DNA of 64,000 bases from Micromonospora pallida (GTDB taxonomy: Bacteria; Actinomycetota; Actinomycetes; Mycobacteriales; Micromonosporaceae), in assembly GCF_900090325.1 (NCBI RefSeq), contig NZ_FMHW01000002.1:2418001-2482000 (forward strand). Direction: 5' to 3'. Shown piece by piece: positions 1 through 13,931 of this stretch (its first letter is position 1; each line of letters opens with the position of its first letter). A model generated the notes under the pieces. It was not told the origin of the DNA and made no database searches. It saw only the letters and a program-made list of their open reading frames with translations. Position numbers and translations under genes: made by a program.

Positions 1-758
1 GAGGCGAACGAGAGGATCAGCGGCTGGACCAGCACCCCGGCGATACCGAAGAGGAAGTTGAACGCCCCGAAGACCAGCATGAGCCGGAGCAGGCCGGGGC
101 GCTGCCGCAGGTGGTGCCAGCCGGCGGCGGCCCCGCGCAGCACCGGCTCGTCGGCGGGGGCGTCCCCGGCCGGGCGGGTCACCTCGGCGGGCAGCCGGAC
201 CAGCAGCAGCGTGCCGGCCGCGACGACGAAGGTGCCCAGGTCGACGACCATCACCCCGCCGACCCCGATGGTGACCACCAGAACCCCGGCGACCAGCGGC
301 GCGGCGATCTGCACCGCCCGGGAGACCTGCATCAGCCCGTTGAACCGCCCGAGGTTCCGCTTGCCGACCAGCGCCGGGGTCATCGCCTGGTAGGCGACCT
401 GGTGCACGGTGGACGCCCCGGCGCTGAGCACCGTCGCCAGGTAGATGTGCCACACCTGGAGCGCGTCGGCCGCGACCAGCGCGGCGAGCACGGCGGTGCC
501 GACCGCGGCGAGGGTGTCGCTGGCCAGCATCAACCGGCGGCGGTCCCGACGGTCGGCGAGGGCTCCGGCGAACGGCGCCACCAGCACCGCCGGCAGGGTG
601 GCGGCCAGGAAGATCATCGAGAACTGGGTGACCGAGCCGGTGCGCTGGTAGACCCAGACGCCGAGGACGAACGCGGTCAGGCTCGACCCGATCAGCGAGA
701 CCAGCTGGCCGAGCCAGATGGCCACCCAGCGGTGGGTGGGCAGCGTACGGTCAGCCAC
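1..758 (-). CDS. MFS exporter, partial (left edge)
   Basis: Major facilitator superfamily exporter, probably of the EntS/MFS_3 type, cut by the left window edge; about 252 N-terminal residues are visible out of a usual 400 to 430. Reading from the GTG at 758 gives a short polar N-terminus, then alternating hydrophobic helices. The loop GALADRRDRRR (about residues 65-75) fits the conserved MFS loop between helices 2 and 3. The GTG overlaps the stop of the upstream NRPS gene by 8 bases (751-758), so translation is probably coupled and the pump is likely the export route for the NRPS product. Substrate cannot be read from sequence. The family call rests on the topology and loop motif. Confidence 0.8.
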   Translation of the reverse strand, partial: MADRTLPTHRWVAIWLGQLVSLIGSSLTAFVLGVWVYQRTGSVTQFSMIFLAATLPAVLVAPFAGALADRRDRRRLMLASDTLAAVGTAVLAALVAADALQVWHIYLATVLSAGASTVHQVAYQAMTPALVGKRNLGRFNGLMQVSRAVQIAAPLVAGVLVVTIGVGGVMVVDLGTFVVAAGTLLLVRLPAEVTRPAGDAPADEPVLRGAAAGWHHLRQRPGLLRLMLVFGAFNFLFGIAGVLVQPLILSFA

Positions 759-3700
759 GGGTCCTCCCCGGCGGGTCGAGGAACCCGGCGGCGACGAACG
801 CCGCCAGGTAGGTGTGCAGCAGGTGCGCGTCCGCCGCCGGGCAGGTGACACCGGCCGCCGCGAGGGCGTTCTCGGTGGCGGTGCAGTCGAAGTCCGGCTG
901 GGTGCGGACCGGGGTGTCCGCGCCGAACAGCGGAGTGAACCGGGCGAGGGCGACGTCCGGCCCGGCCAGCAGCGCCGCCCGCCAGCGCGGGTACGGCACC
1001 AGGTCCACCGGGTACCCGAAGCCGGTGATCGCCTCGGCGAGGCCGGCGTAGGTGATGGTGCGGTTGTTGTAGTAGTGGTGGTCGCTGGTGGAGCCGGTCC
1101 TGGTCAGGTGGCCGATGCCGGCGCCCACGTAGTCCACCGGTGCGAGGTCGGCGGGGTCGTCGATGTCCGGTACGGCACCGAGTTGCACGCAGGTCTTCAG
1201 CAACCGGCTGAAGAAGTCGTCGACGTTACCCACCCCGGTGCGGGCGTCGCCGGTGATCCGGGCCGGCCGGTGGACGCTGACCGGCAGGCCCCGGTCCCGG
1301 GCGGCGCGGACCAGCGCGTCGGCGACCCACTTGCTGGCGTTGTAGCCGTCGTACAGGCCGTCGCAGTCGTCCGGCGCGTCCCCCTCGCGGACCAGGGTGC
1401 CGGTGCGGGACGGGGTGACGAAGACCCCGAGGGTGGAGACGAAGTGCACGGCGCTGGGGCGGGCGGTGGTGGCCAGCCGGAGCACCTCGTACGTGCCGTC
1501 GACGTTGGCCGGGCGCAGCACCGGGTACGGCTGCACGAAGTTGACCACCCCGCCGTTGTGGACGACCGCGTCGAGCCGTTCGCCGAGGTCGGCGAAGGTC
1601 GCCCCGGTCAGCCCGAGCCGGGGCGCGCCGAGGTCCCCGGGGACGCCGACGAGACGGTCGGCGTACTCCGGTCGCCAGAGGCCGTACCGGTGCAGGTTGG
1701 CGCGGACCCGGTCGACGGCGGCGGCCGGGGTGTCGGCGCGGACCAGGCAGTGCGCGGTGGCCCGGGTGTGGGTGAGCCAGTCGGCGAGCAGGTACGCGCC
1801 GAGGAACCCGGTGGCCCCGGTGAACAGCACGTGCTCCGGCACCGCCGGGACGGTGCCCGCCGGCACGGGCAGGTCGTCGGCGCGGCGGGCCTCGGCGCGC
1901 AGCATGTCACCGTGGTCGACCGGGGTCGGCCCGTCGCCGTCGAGGACGGCGGCGAGCCCGGCCAGGTCGGCGGCGGAGAAGAGCGCCCGCAGCGGCAGGT
2001 CCACGCCGAGGGCGGCCCGGATCCGGGTCACCACGGTGGCCGCGAGCAGCGAGTGTCCACCCAGGTCGAAGAAGTTGTCCCGCCGGCCGACCGGTCCGGT
2101 GCCGAGCAGGTCGGCCCAGATCTCCGCGACGGCCTTCTCGGTCGGGGTGGCCGGCGGCTCGTGCGCGGGCCGGTCGGTGGCGTCGGCGGGGGCCGGCAGA
2201 GCGGCCAGGTCCAGCTTGCCGTGGCGGTTGGTGGGCAGCTCCGGCACCCGGACGAAGGCCGCCGGGATCAGGTGCTCCGGCAGCCGCCGCCGCAGCGCGG
2301 CACGGGCCGCCGCGCCGTCCGGGGCGTCCGCGCCGCCGACGAGGTACGCGACCAGCCGGGAACCGGTGGTGGCGTGGTCGACCACCACGGCTGCCCGGCG
2401 TACCCCGGGCAGGGCGGCGCAGGCCGCCTCCACCTCGCCGACCTCGATCCGGTGCCCACGGATCTTGACCTGTCGGTCGGTGCGGCCGAGGAACTCCAGC
2501 GTCCCGTCGGCGCGGTGCCGGGCCAGGTCGCCGGTGCGGTAGAGCCGGGTCCCGGGCGCGCCGTACGGGTCAGGCACGAAACGGACGGCGGTCTCGGCGG
2601 GTCGACCGAGGTAGCCCCGGGCCGGTGCGGTGCCACCGACGTACACCTCGCCGGGCAGGCCGACCGGCACCGGCCGCAGGTCGGCGTCGAGGACGTGGAC
2701 CCGCACGTTCGGCACCGGACGGCCGATCGGCAGCCGGGTCAGGCCGGGCAGTTCCGCCCCGTCGACGGTGGCGTACGTGGTGGCGCAGACGGTCGCCTCG
2801 GTCGGGCCGTAGTGGTTGTACACGGTCACCCGGCCGTCGGTGAGGCGCGCCCACCGCCCGACGGTGTCCAGGTCGACGGCTTCCCCGCCGACCATCATGG
2901 CGCGCAGCGGGCCAGCGTCGACCGGTCCGGACCGAGCGGCCAGGTCGTCCACCCAGCGCGCCCAGAGCGGCGCGGCGGTGTCGACCAGGGTGATCCCGTG
3001 TGCCCGGCACAGCTCGGCCAGGCCGGGCCCGGTGATCGCCGCCGGCTGCCGGTGCACCACCAGCGCCGCCCCGCTGGCCAGGGCCGGGAAGAGGTCACCG
3101 ACGGAGGCGTCGAAGCTGAGCGGGGGCAGCATGAGCAGCCGGTCGCCGGGGCCGATGCCGTGCAGGTCGGCGAAGGCCAGCGCCAGGTTGGCGGCGGTGC
3201 GGTGGCTGACCATCACGCCCTTCGGCGTGCCGGTGGAGCCGGAGGTGTGGATGACGTAGGCGAGCTGGTCGGGGTGGACCGGTGTCGGCACCCCGCCGGC
3301 CGGCGCGGCACCGTCGTACCCCTCGGTGGGCCGGCCGTCGGGGTCGACGACCAGCAGCGTGCCGGCGTACGGCCGGTCGTCGGGGTCGGCGGGGTCCGGC
3401 GGGGCGGCCAACCTCCCGGCGAGGTCGGCGTCGGTGAGGCAGACCGTGGTGCCGGCGGCGGTGAGCAGGGCACGCAACCGGGCCGGCGGGTGGGCCGGAT
3501 CGAGCGGCAGGTAGCCGCCGCCGGCCGTGAGGATCGCCAGGATGCCGGTCAGCGCGGCGGGTCCCGCCGGCAGGGCCAGCCCGACCGGCTGGTCCGGCCG
3601 GACGCCGAGGTCGCGCAGTCGGGCGGCGAGCCGGTCGGCGTCCGCGACCAGCTGGCCGTAGGTCAGCGGTGGCCGGGCGGGGGCGTCCGGGCTGGCGTCC

Positions 3701-5237
3701 AGCAGGGCGGGCGCGTCCGGGTCGACGGCCGCGCGGGCCCGGACCAGATCGTGCAGGCCGGCACCGGTCGGGTACGGCCGGTCGGTGGCGTTCCACCGGG
3801 CCAGGTCCCGCCGTTCGGCGTAACCGGTCAGGTCGAGGTCGGCGAGTCGGCGGTGCGGTTCGGTGGCCAGCGCCCACAGCACGGCGGTGAACCGGTCGAC
3901 GAGACGCGCGACGGTCACCTCGTCGAACAGGTCGGTGTTGTAGTCGACCAGGCCGGCCAGGCCGGAGCCGACCGCACGCACCGCCACGGTCAGGTCCAGG
4001 CGGGAGGTCTCCCGGACCACCGGGACCGGCCGGACGGTGAGGTCACCGCGCGGGCCCTCCGGACCGTCCTGGTTGACCACCAGCATCACCTGGTACAGCG
4101 GGTTACGGCTCAGGTCGCGGGGCAGCCGGACGGTCTCGACAATCCGCTCGAACGGCAGCTCGGCGTGGGCCAGCGACGCCACGCAGGTGGCCCGCACCCG
4201 GGTCACCACCTCGTCCAGCATCGGGTCGCCGGACAGGTCGGTCCGCAGCGGCAGGGTGTTGATCAGCAGGCCGACGATGTCCTGCTGGGCCGCGTCGGCG
4301 CGCAGCGTCACCGGAGAGCCGACGCAGACGTCGTCGGTGCCGCCGAGGCGGGCCAGCAGCACCTGGAGCCCGGCGAGCAGGATCATGAAGCGGGTGCAGC
4401 CGGTCCGCCGCCCCAGCGCGTCGAGAGCGGCGGTCAGGTCGCCGGGGACGGTGAAGCCGTGGGTGCGTCCGGCGAAGGTCGGGGTGGCCGGTCGGGGCCG
4501 GTCGGTGGGCAGGTCGAGCAGGCCGGAGAAACCCTCGAGCCGGGTGGACCAGAACTCCCGCGCCCGGTCGGCGGCACCGCCGGCCAGCCGGTCGCGCTGC
4601 CACACCACGTGGTCGGGGAACTGGGCGACCGGGGCGGGGGCCGCCCCGCTGCCGGTCCGGTGCCGGTGGTGACCGTCGAGCAGTCCGGTCAGGACGATGT
4701 CGACGGACCGCTCGTCGGCGACGATGTGGTGCAGGCTGACCACCAGCAGGTGTTCCTCGCGGTCCAGCCGGCCCAGCCGGACCCGCACCAGGGGTGCGCG
4801 GCCGAGGTCGAAGGGCGTCTCGGTCTCCCGCCGGACGGCGTCGGCGACCGCCGCCTCGCGCTCCGCGACGGATCCGCCGGTCAGGTCCTCGACGGCCACC
4901 ACGCACCGGGCCGCCGGATCGTCGGCGGCGAGCACCTCCTGCTCGACCTGCCCGTCCCGGTCCACGAACCGGGTCCGCAACGCCTCGTGGGCGGCGACCA
5001 GGTCGTCCAGCGCGGCCTGCAACGCAGCCGGCTCAAACGGCCCGGTGAGCCGGACGGCGTGGCTCATCACGTACGCCGGGCTGCCCGGCTGGAGCCGGTC
5101 GAGGAACCACATCCCCTCCTGCGTCGGCGACAGCGGCACCGGGGTGCCCGGCGCCCGGCGGGGAATCCCCGGCGGCGCGGTCGCGGTGCCCAGCCCTCGG
5201 CGGGCCATCAGCTCCCGGATCAGCCGTTCCCGGTCGG

Positions 5238-5241
<4 letters not shown>
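751..5241 (-). CDS. NRPS C-A-PCP-thioester reductase (terminal module)
   Basis: A 1496-residue last module of the NRPS line. Order: condensation domain (about 30-470), adenylation (about 480-1000, TSGSTGTPKG near 664), carrier protein (GGHSL near 1059) and an NAD(P)H-dependent thioester reductase (GATGFLG near 1137, YNASK catalytic pair near 1300). The reductase should release the peptide as an aldehyde, or an alcohol after a second reduction; there is no thioesterase. The C-domain active site reads HHIVADE, so HHxxxD is kept but the usual Gly after Asp is Glu. Manual alignment to GrsA gives the A-domain code DAGTMGHVC. Its Asp235 and the Thr278/Val330/Cys331 pattern resemble aromatic amino-acid codes, but substrate is uncertain. 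It starts with ATGA overlapping the stop of the preceding NRPS gene. Confidence 0.95.
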
Positions 5242-8575
<3,334 letters not shown>

Positions 8576-8579
<4 letters not shown>

Positions 8580-9319
8580 CCCACCTCCTGGTCCGCGAGC
8601 CGGCGCAGTGCCGGCGTGCCGGCGGTGGCCTCGGGCACGGTGAGGCCGTGCCGGGCGGCCGCCGCGGCGATCTGCTGGCGCAGCGCGCCCGGCGCGCTGT
8701 GCGCGAAGAACCTCAGGTACGCCGCGCAGGTCACCGGGTCGTCGACGAGGAACGGCAGGTCGCTGGCGACCATGTGCCGGACCACCAGCATCGGCACCGG
8801 GCTGTGCAGCGGCCGGAACTCGGTGTTCCACAGGCCGCCCTTCGCCGGTGGCCCGTCGTGGAACTCCCCAAGCATCAGACCCTGTTCGGTGTATGCCGGC
8901 TTGAGCCGCTCCTGGGTGCGGTCCACCGTCTCCCGGGCCACGTCGGCGGGCAGGTCGGGCAGGGTGAGCAGGATCGTCTTGAACTGGGCGGCCGGTCCGG
9001 CCAGCGGCTCCAGGCGGGCGAACCAGTCCCGGTACCCGGCGAGCACCGTGTCCAGCCCGACCGGGTCGACGGCACTGCCCCGGTGCACCGCCAGGTAGAA
9101 GGTGTCCCGGTCCAGCGAGCCCTGGGCGTAGGGACAGACCGGTCCCCGGCGGCCCAGCTCCGGGTGCGGTTCGCAGAGGTACTCCCGGGCCCAGGCGACG
9201 ACCGCCCGTAGCTGCTCGACCGCCCCGTCGAGCAGCGGGTGCGGCGGGTCGGCGTGCAGGTCGGTCGCGGTGAACAGGATCTGTCCGGGCAGGAGGGAAT
9301 GGGTCAGCACGGCGTTCAC
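8576..9319 (-). CDS. CPYAQ-motif protein of unknown function (DUF6875-like)
   Basis: A 247-residue soluble protein with no signal peptide or membrane span. It has a His/Pro-rich N-terminal third, GRRGPVCPYAQGS near residue 55, a central FKTILLTLPDLP stretch and a MLGEFHDG segment. From memory this resembles the DUF6875 family, whose role is not known to me. It sits between the flavin monooxygenase and an NRPS gene, overlapping both by 4 bases (GTGA at its start, ATGA at its end), so it is expected in near-equal amounts to the assembly line and probably works on a carrier-bound or released intermediate. The GTG at 9319 is preceded by a G-rich tract. The CPYAQ cysteine could be catalytic or a metal ligand; that is inference only. 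Confidence 0.75.
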
Positions 9320-10677
9320 CGCCCCCCGGTCCGGCGCCGGCTGGCGCGTACGCCGGCGGCGAGAGCGACCGCGGCGCCCAGGGCGAGGCCGGCCCCGGCA
9401 CCGCGTAGGACGCGTTCCTGCCGGCGGGCCCGGGCCAGCGCGTCGGCGTACGGGGTGGTGGTGTGGGCGACCATCGTGTACAGCGGCACCCAGCGGCCCG
9501 GCAGCAGCCGGGACAGCACCCGGTCGGCGGCGGCGGAGAGGGTGTACCCGACCCGGTGCACCCGGTCCCGCAGGTCGACGAAGTTGGCGGTGGACAGGTC
9601 GGCGAGCACGTCGGTGTGCGGCTTGCGGGCCGCCTCGTACGCGGCCAGCGCCGCCGCCCGGTCCGTCGGGTGGTCGGCGAGGCAGCCGTCGAGCACCAGG
9701 CAGTCCTCGAAGGCGGAGTTCATGCCCTGGCCGTAGAAGGGGTAGACCGCGTGCGCCGCGTCCCCGACCAGCACCACCTTGTCGGCGTGCCGCCAGGGTG
9801 CGGTGCGGACGGTGACCAGGTGTCCGGTGGGGTGTCCGGCGATCTCGTCGACCAGGTCCGGCATCAGCTCCTCGGCGTCCGGGAAGTGCCGGCGGAAGAA
9901 GTCGCGTACCGCTGCCGGGGTGTCCAGCGCGGCGAAGCTCACCGGCCCCTCGTGGGCCATGAACAGCGAGCAGGTCAGTGAGCCGTCCCGGTTGGGGTGC
10001 GCGACCATCAACGCCTCGTGGCCGGGCCAGACGTGCAGTGCCTCCAGCCGGACCCGGGGGCGGTCGTCCTCGCCGACCGGGATGGTCAGCTCCTTGTAGC
10101 CCCAGGGCAGGAACTCCTGGTCGTAGTCGCTCCGCAGCCCGTGCTGCATCTGCTGACGGACCGTGGAGAACACCCCGTCGGCGCCGACGACCCAGTCCGG
10201 GGTGATGCGGGTCGGTTCCCCGCCACCGGTCGGGGCGACCTCGACGGTCGCGGTCTCCCGGTCCAGTCGCAGCAGCCGGCTGCCGAAGTGGAAGCGGACG
10301 CCCGGCTCGGCCTCGGCGGCCTCCACCACCAGCGAGATCAGCTCGTCGCGGAGCACCGAGTGCAGGATCTCGTGTTCCCGCACCCCGTACGGCTGGAAGC
10401 GCACCGACCCGTCCGGTGCGTGCACCACCCGGCCGCGCATCGGCACGCTGCGCTTGAGCACGTCGGCGAGGAGACCCACCCCGTCCAGCGCCCGCATGCC
10501 CCGGGCGGAGAGGCCAAGGTTGATCGACCGGCCACCCGCGCCCGGTGGGGCGGTACGGGGGTCGGGCCGTCGCTCGTGGACGTCGACCGTGTAGCCGCGC
10601 CGGGCGAGGTAGAGCGCGGCGAGTGAGCCGGCCAGGCCGGCCCCGATGACGACCACCCGTTCCCGGTGCGGGGTCAT
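9316..10677 (-). CDS. Kynurenine 3-monooxygenase-like FAD monooxygenase
   Basis: A 453-residue flavoprotein of the KMO type within the class A monooxygenases. Seen: N-terminal dinucleotide fold GAGLAG (res 12-17), GRSINLGLSARGMRAL (near 50), the MRGRVVH and QPYG segments shared with KMO, and the second FAD motif GDAAHAVYPFYGQGMNSA (near 300). The last 30 residues contain an Ala/Gly/Leu/Val helix followed by basic residues, reminiscent of the C-terminal membrane tail of KMO proteins. By family it hydroxylates an aromatic ring ortho to an amine using NAD(P)H and O2. Here the substrate may be kynurenine or anthranilate-like, or a residue on a carrier protein. It overlaps the NRPS gene before it (ATGA) and the gene after it (GTGA). 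Confidence 0.88.
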   Translation of the reverse strand: MTPHRERVVVIGAGLAGSLAALYLARRGYTVDVHERRPDPRTAPPGAGGRSINLGLSARGMRALDGVGLLADVLKRSVPMRGRVVHAPDGSVRFQPYGVREHEILHSVLRDELISLVVEAAEAEPGVRFHFGSRLLRLDRETATVEVAPTGGGEPTRITPDWVVGADGVFSTVRQQMQHGLRSDYDQEFLPWGYKELTIPVGEDDRPRVRLEALHVWPGHEALMVAHPNRDGSLTCSLFMAHEGPVSFAALDTPAAVRDFFRRHFPDAEELMPDLVDEIAGHPTGHLVTVRTAPWRHADKVVLVGDAAHAVYPFYGQGMNSAFEDCLVLDGCLADHPTDRAAALAAYEAARKPHTDVLADLSTANFVDLRDRVHRVGYTLSAAADRVLSRLLPGRWVPLYTMVAHTTTPYADALARARRQERVLRGAGAGLALGAAVALAAGVRASRRRTGGR

Positions 10678-13600
10678 GTTCCCTCCTCGGCGATCAGGGA
10701 GTCCAGCAGCGCGTCGACCTCGCTGTCGGAGAGGTCGTCGAGCGAGGCGAGCAGGTCCTGCGGGGTTGGCCCGGCGGGACCGATGCGGTCGGGCACGGTG
10801 GGTACGGACCCGTTTCCGGCGACGACGACGGCGAGTTCGGCGATGGTGGGCGCGGCGAAGAGGCTGCGCAGCGCCAGGTCGGCGCCGAAGGTGGTGCGGA
10901 CGCGGGCGATCAGGCGGGTCGCGGTCAGCGAGTGCCCACCGAGGGCGAAGAAGTTGTCGTGCACGCCCACCTCGTCGCGGCCGAGCACGTCCCGCCAGAG
11001 GGCGGCGAGCTGTTCCTCGACCGGGTCGCGCGGTGCGGTGGGCCCATCGCCGCTGGTCTCCCGCCAGGTCGGCTCGGGCAGGGCCCGCCGGTCCCGCTTG
11101 CCGCTGGCGGTGCGGGGCAGCGCGTCGAGGACGACCAGGGTCGCCGGCACCATGTACTCGGGCAGCCGGCGGGCCAGCGCGGCGCGCACCTGTGGCCAGA
11201 GCGACGCGGCGTCGACACCGGCCGGTTCGGTGACCGCGTACGCGGCGAGCCGGACGTCCGCCCCCGTTCCCCAGGTGGTCACCACGGCGTCCCGGACGCC
11301 GGGCTGGTCACGCAGCGCGGCCTCGATCTCGCCCAGCTCAATCCGGAAGCCGCGCACCTTGACCTGCTGGTCGGCCCGACCGAGGTACTCGAGCCGTCCG
11401 TCGGGCAGCCGCCGGGCCAGGTCGCCGGTGGCGTAGAGCCGCCCGCCGGGACGGTCGCCGAACGGGTCGGGCCGGAAGCGGTCGGCGGTCAGTCCCGGCT
11501 GACCGTGGTAGCCCCGGGCGACCCCGGCGCCGCCGATGTGGATCTCACCGACCACTCCGTCGGGCACCGGCTCGCCGGCCGCGTCGAGCAGGTGGATGCG
11601 GGTGTTCGCGCACGGCCGGCCCAGGTCGACCGGGCCGGTGGCGTCGACCGGACCGGCCGACGAGTAGATGGTGGTCTCCGACGGTCCGTACCCGTTGAGC
11701 ACCCGCGCCCCGTCCGCGCGCAGCCGGTCGGCCAGGTCGCGGGTGAGCGCCTCACCGCCGCTGATCCGCAGCCGAACCCCAACCGGTACGCCCCGCGCGG
11801 CGACCAGCATCCGCCAGGTCGCCGGGGTGCCCTGGAGCACGGTGACGCCCCGGTCGGTCAGCGCGGCGTGCAGGGCGGTGGCGTCGAGCGCGGTGTCCGT
11901 GTCGAGCATCTCGATCCGGGCGCCGGCCAGCAGCGGGAGCACCAGCTCCACCACGGAGATGTCGAACGCCGGGGTGGTGATGGCGGCAATCCGGTCGGCG
12001 GGGGTCAGGTCGAGCAGCCGGTGGAACCCGACGAGCAGGTTGACCACCGCGCCGTGGGTGACCGCGACGCCCTTGGGGCGGCCGGTGGAGCCGGAGGTGT
12101 AGAGCAGGTAGGCCAGCGCGTCCGGGTGACCGGCGACCGGCGGCGGGTCGGTGGGCAGCCCGGTCGGGTCGAGCTGGTCGAGGCGGAGCACGACCGGCAC
12201 GGTGGTGCCGGCGGCGGCCACCGCCCCGGCGACCCGGGCGGCGCCGGTGGCGTCGGTGAGCACCACCGGCGGGGCGGCGTCGGCCAGCATGGTGGCGAGC
12301 CGGTCGGTCGGCAGCCCCGGGTCGAGGGGCAGATAGCCGGCGCCGGCCCGCCAGACGCCGAGGACCGCCGCGACCAGGTCGGTGCTCCGGCCGAGACAGA
12401 GCCCGACCGGGGTGTCCGGGCCGACGCCGTGGCGGCGCAGCAGGTGGGCGATCCGGTTGGCGCGTACGGCGAGGTCCCGGTGGCTGAGGGTGCCGTCCGG
12501 GCCGGCGACCGCGACGGCGTCACCGGCGGCGGGCGGGTACCGGTCGAGCAACTCGCCGACGGTCGTCACGGCAGGCAACGGCAGATCGGTGTCGTTGCCG
12601 ACGCGCAGGAGCCGCTCCCGCTCCCCCGCGTCGAGCATCGGCAGCTCACCGACGGGGATGCCGGGCCGGTCCAGGGCGGCGGCGAGGAGGGTGAGGTACC
12701 GGTCGGCGAACTGGTCGATCCGGGCGGGGTCGAAGAGGTCGGTGCGGTAGGTGATCCGGCCCGTCAGGCCGTCCGGCCGGTCCTCGACGGTCAACGTCAG
12801 GTCGAACTTGACCGTGCCGTTCTCCCACAGCCGTGGGGTGATCCGCAGGCCGGCCGAGGTGTCCGGGGCCGGCGGTTCGTCGAGGGCGAACATCACCTGC
12901 ACCACGGGGGCGTGGGCGAGGCTACGGCTGGGGGCCAGCCGGTCCACGATCCGATCGAAGGGGACGTCCTGGCGGGACTGGACGGCGGTGGCGGAGGTCC
13001 GGGCCTGGGCGAGCACCCCGGCGAAGTCCGGCCGGTCGGTGAACCGGGCCCGCAACGCCAGGGTGTTGGCGAAGAAGCCCACCACGTCCCGGGTTTCCGG
13101 CCGGGTCCGGCCAGCCACCGGCACCGCCACGAGCAGGTCGTCGGCGCCGGTGAGCCGGTGCAGCAGCACCTGGAAGCCGGCCAGCAGCCGGGTGAACAGG
13201 GTGCCGTCCCGGCCGGCGCGCAGCCGGGCGGCCAGCGCCTCGGGGAAGCCGAACCGGACCTCGCCGCCGGCGTCGGACTGCTCGGCCGGGCGGGGCCGGT
13301 CGGCGGGCAGTTCCAGCAGGGTCGGCGCGCCGGTCAGTTCGGCGTGCCAGAAGTCCAGGTCGGCGTCGAAGGCGCCCTGTTCGTCCTGCTCACGCTGCCA
13401 GACGGCGAAGTCGGCGTACTGCACCGACGGTGGGGGCAGGTCGGGGTGGGTGCCGGCGGCCAGGGCGGCGTACCCGGCGGCGAGTTCCCGGAAGATGACC
13501 CCGAACGACCAGCCGTCGGCCACGCTGTGGTGCACCACGACGGTGAGCACGTGCGTCCCGGCGTCCCGGCGGATCAGCCCGAACCGGGCCAGCGGGCCGG

Positions 13601-13931
13601 TGGCCAGGTCGAAGGGTTCCCGGGCGGCGGCGTCCACCAGGCCGCGCCAGTGGTCGCCGGGGCCGGCGTCGACGACGAGCAGCCGTACCGGCGCGGCCGG
13701 GGTGACCACCTGGGCGGGTTCCCCGTCGGCGTCGGTGAAGTGGGTACGCAACGCCTCGTGCCGGTCCACCAGCCAGCTCAGGGTGGACTCCAGGGCGGCC
13801 ACGTCGAGTTCGCCGTGCAGCTCGACGGCCCAGGCGATGTGGTAGGTCACCGTGCCCGGGGCCATCTGGTCGATCATCCACAGTCGACGTTGCGTGAACG
13901 ACGACGGCAGGACATAGGTTTCGGTGTTCAT
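10674..13931 (-). CDS. NRPS C-A-PCP module
   Basis: A 1085-residue elongation module. It has a condensation domain with canonical HHSVADG (near 134), an adenylation domain (TSGSTGRPKG near 609) and a carrier protein (GGHSL near 995). It ends in a short acidic tail (SDSEVDALLDSL), probably a docking helix for the next NRPS protein. The manually read A-domain code is DIVQIGGIY, close to that of the C-A-PCP protein at 5238-8579. The two modules may therefore load the same or closely related small residues; glycine-type is the nearest pattern I recall, with low certainty. The ATG at 13931 overlaps the stop of the LanB-fusion gene (ATGA). Confidence 0.95.
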   Translation of the reverse strand: MNTETYVLPSSFTQRRLWMIDQMAPGTVTYHIAWAVELHGELDVAALESTLSWLVDRHEALRTHFTDADGEPAQVVTPAAPVRLLVVDAGPGDHWRGLVDAAAREPFDLATGPLARFGLIRRDAGTHVLTVVVHHSVADGWSFGVIFRELAAGYAALAAGTHPDLPPPSVQYADFAVWQREQDEQGAFDADLDFWHAELTGAPTLLELPADRPRPAEQSDAGGEVRFGFPEALAARLRAGRDGTLFTRLLAGFQVLLHRLTGADDLLVAVPVAGRTRPETRDVVGFFANTLALRARFTDRPDFAGVLAQARTSATAVQSRQDVPFDRIVDRLAPSRSLAHAPVVQVMFALDEPPAPDTSAGLRITPRLWENGTVKFDLTLTVEDRPDGLTGRITYRTDLFDPARIDQFADRYLTLLAAALDRPGIPVGELPMLDAGERERLLRVGNDTDLPLPAVTTVGELLDRYPPAAGDAVAVAGPDGTLSHRDLAVRANRIAHLLRRHGVGPDTPVGLCLGRSTDLVAAVLGVWRAGAGYLPLDPGLPTDRLATMLADAAPPVVLTDATGAARVAGAVAAAGTTVPVVLRLDQLDPTGLPTDPPPVAGHPDALAYLLYTSGSTGRPKGVAVTHGAVVNLLVGFHRLLDLTPADRIAAITTPAFDISVVELVLPLLAGARIEMLDTDTALDATALHAALTDRGVTVLQGTPATWRMLVAARGVPVGVRLRISGGEALTRDLADRLRADGARVLNGYGPSETTIYSSAGPVDATGPVDLGRPCANTRIHLLDAAGEPVPDGVVGEIHIGGAGVARGYHGQPGLTADRFRPDPFGDRPGGRLYATGDLARRLPDGRLEYLGRADQQVKVRGFRIELGEIEAALRDQPGVRDAVVTTWGTGADVRLAAYAVTEPAGVDAASLWPQVRAALARRLPEYMVPATLVVLDALPRTASGKRDRRALPEPTWRETSGDGPTAPRDPVEEQLAALWRDVLGRDEVGVHDNFFALGGHSLTATRLIARVRTTFGADLALRSLFAAPTIAELAVVVAGNGSVPTVPDRIGPAGPTPQDLLASLDDLSDSEVDALLDSLIAEEGT

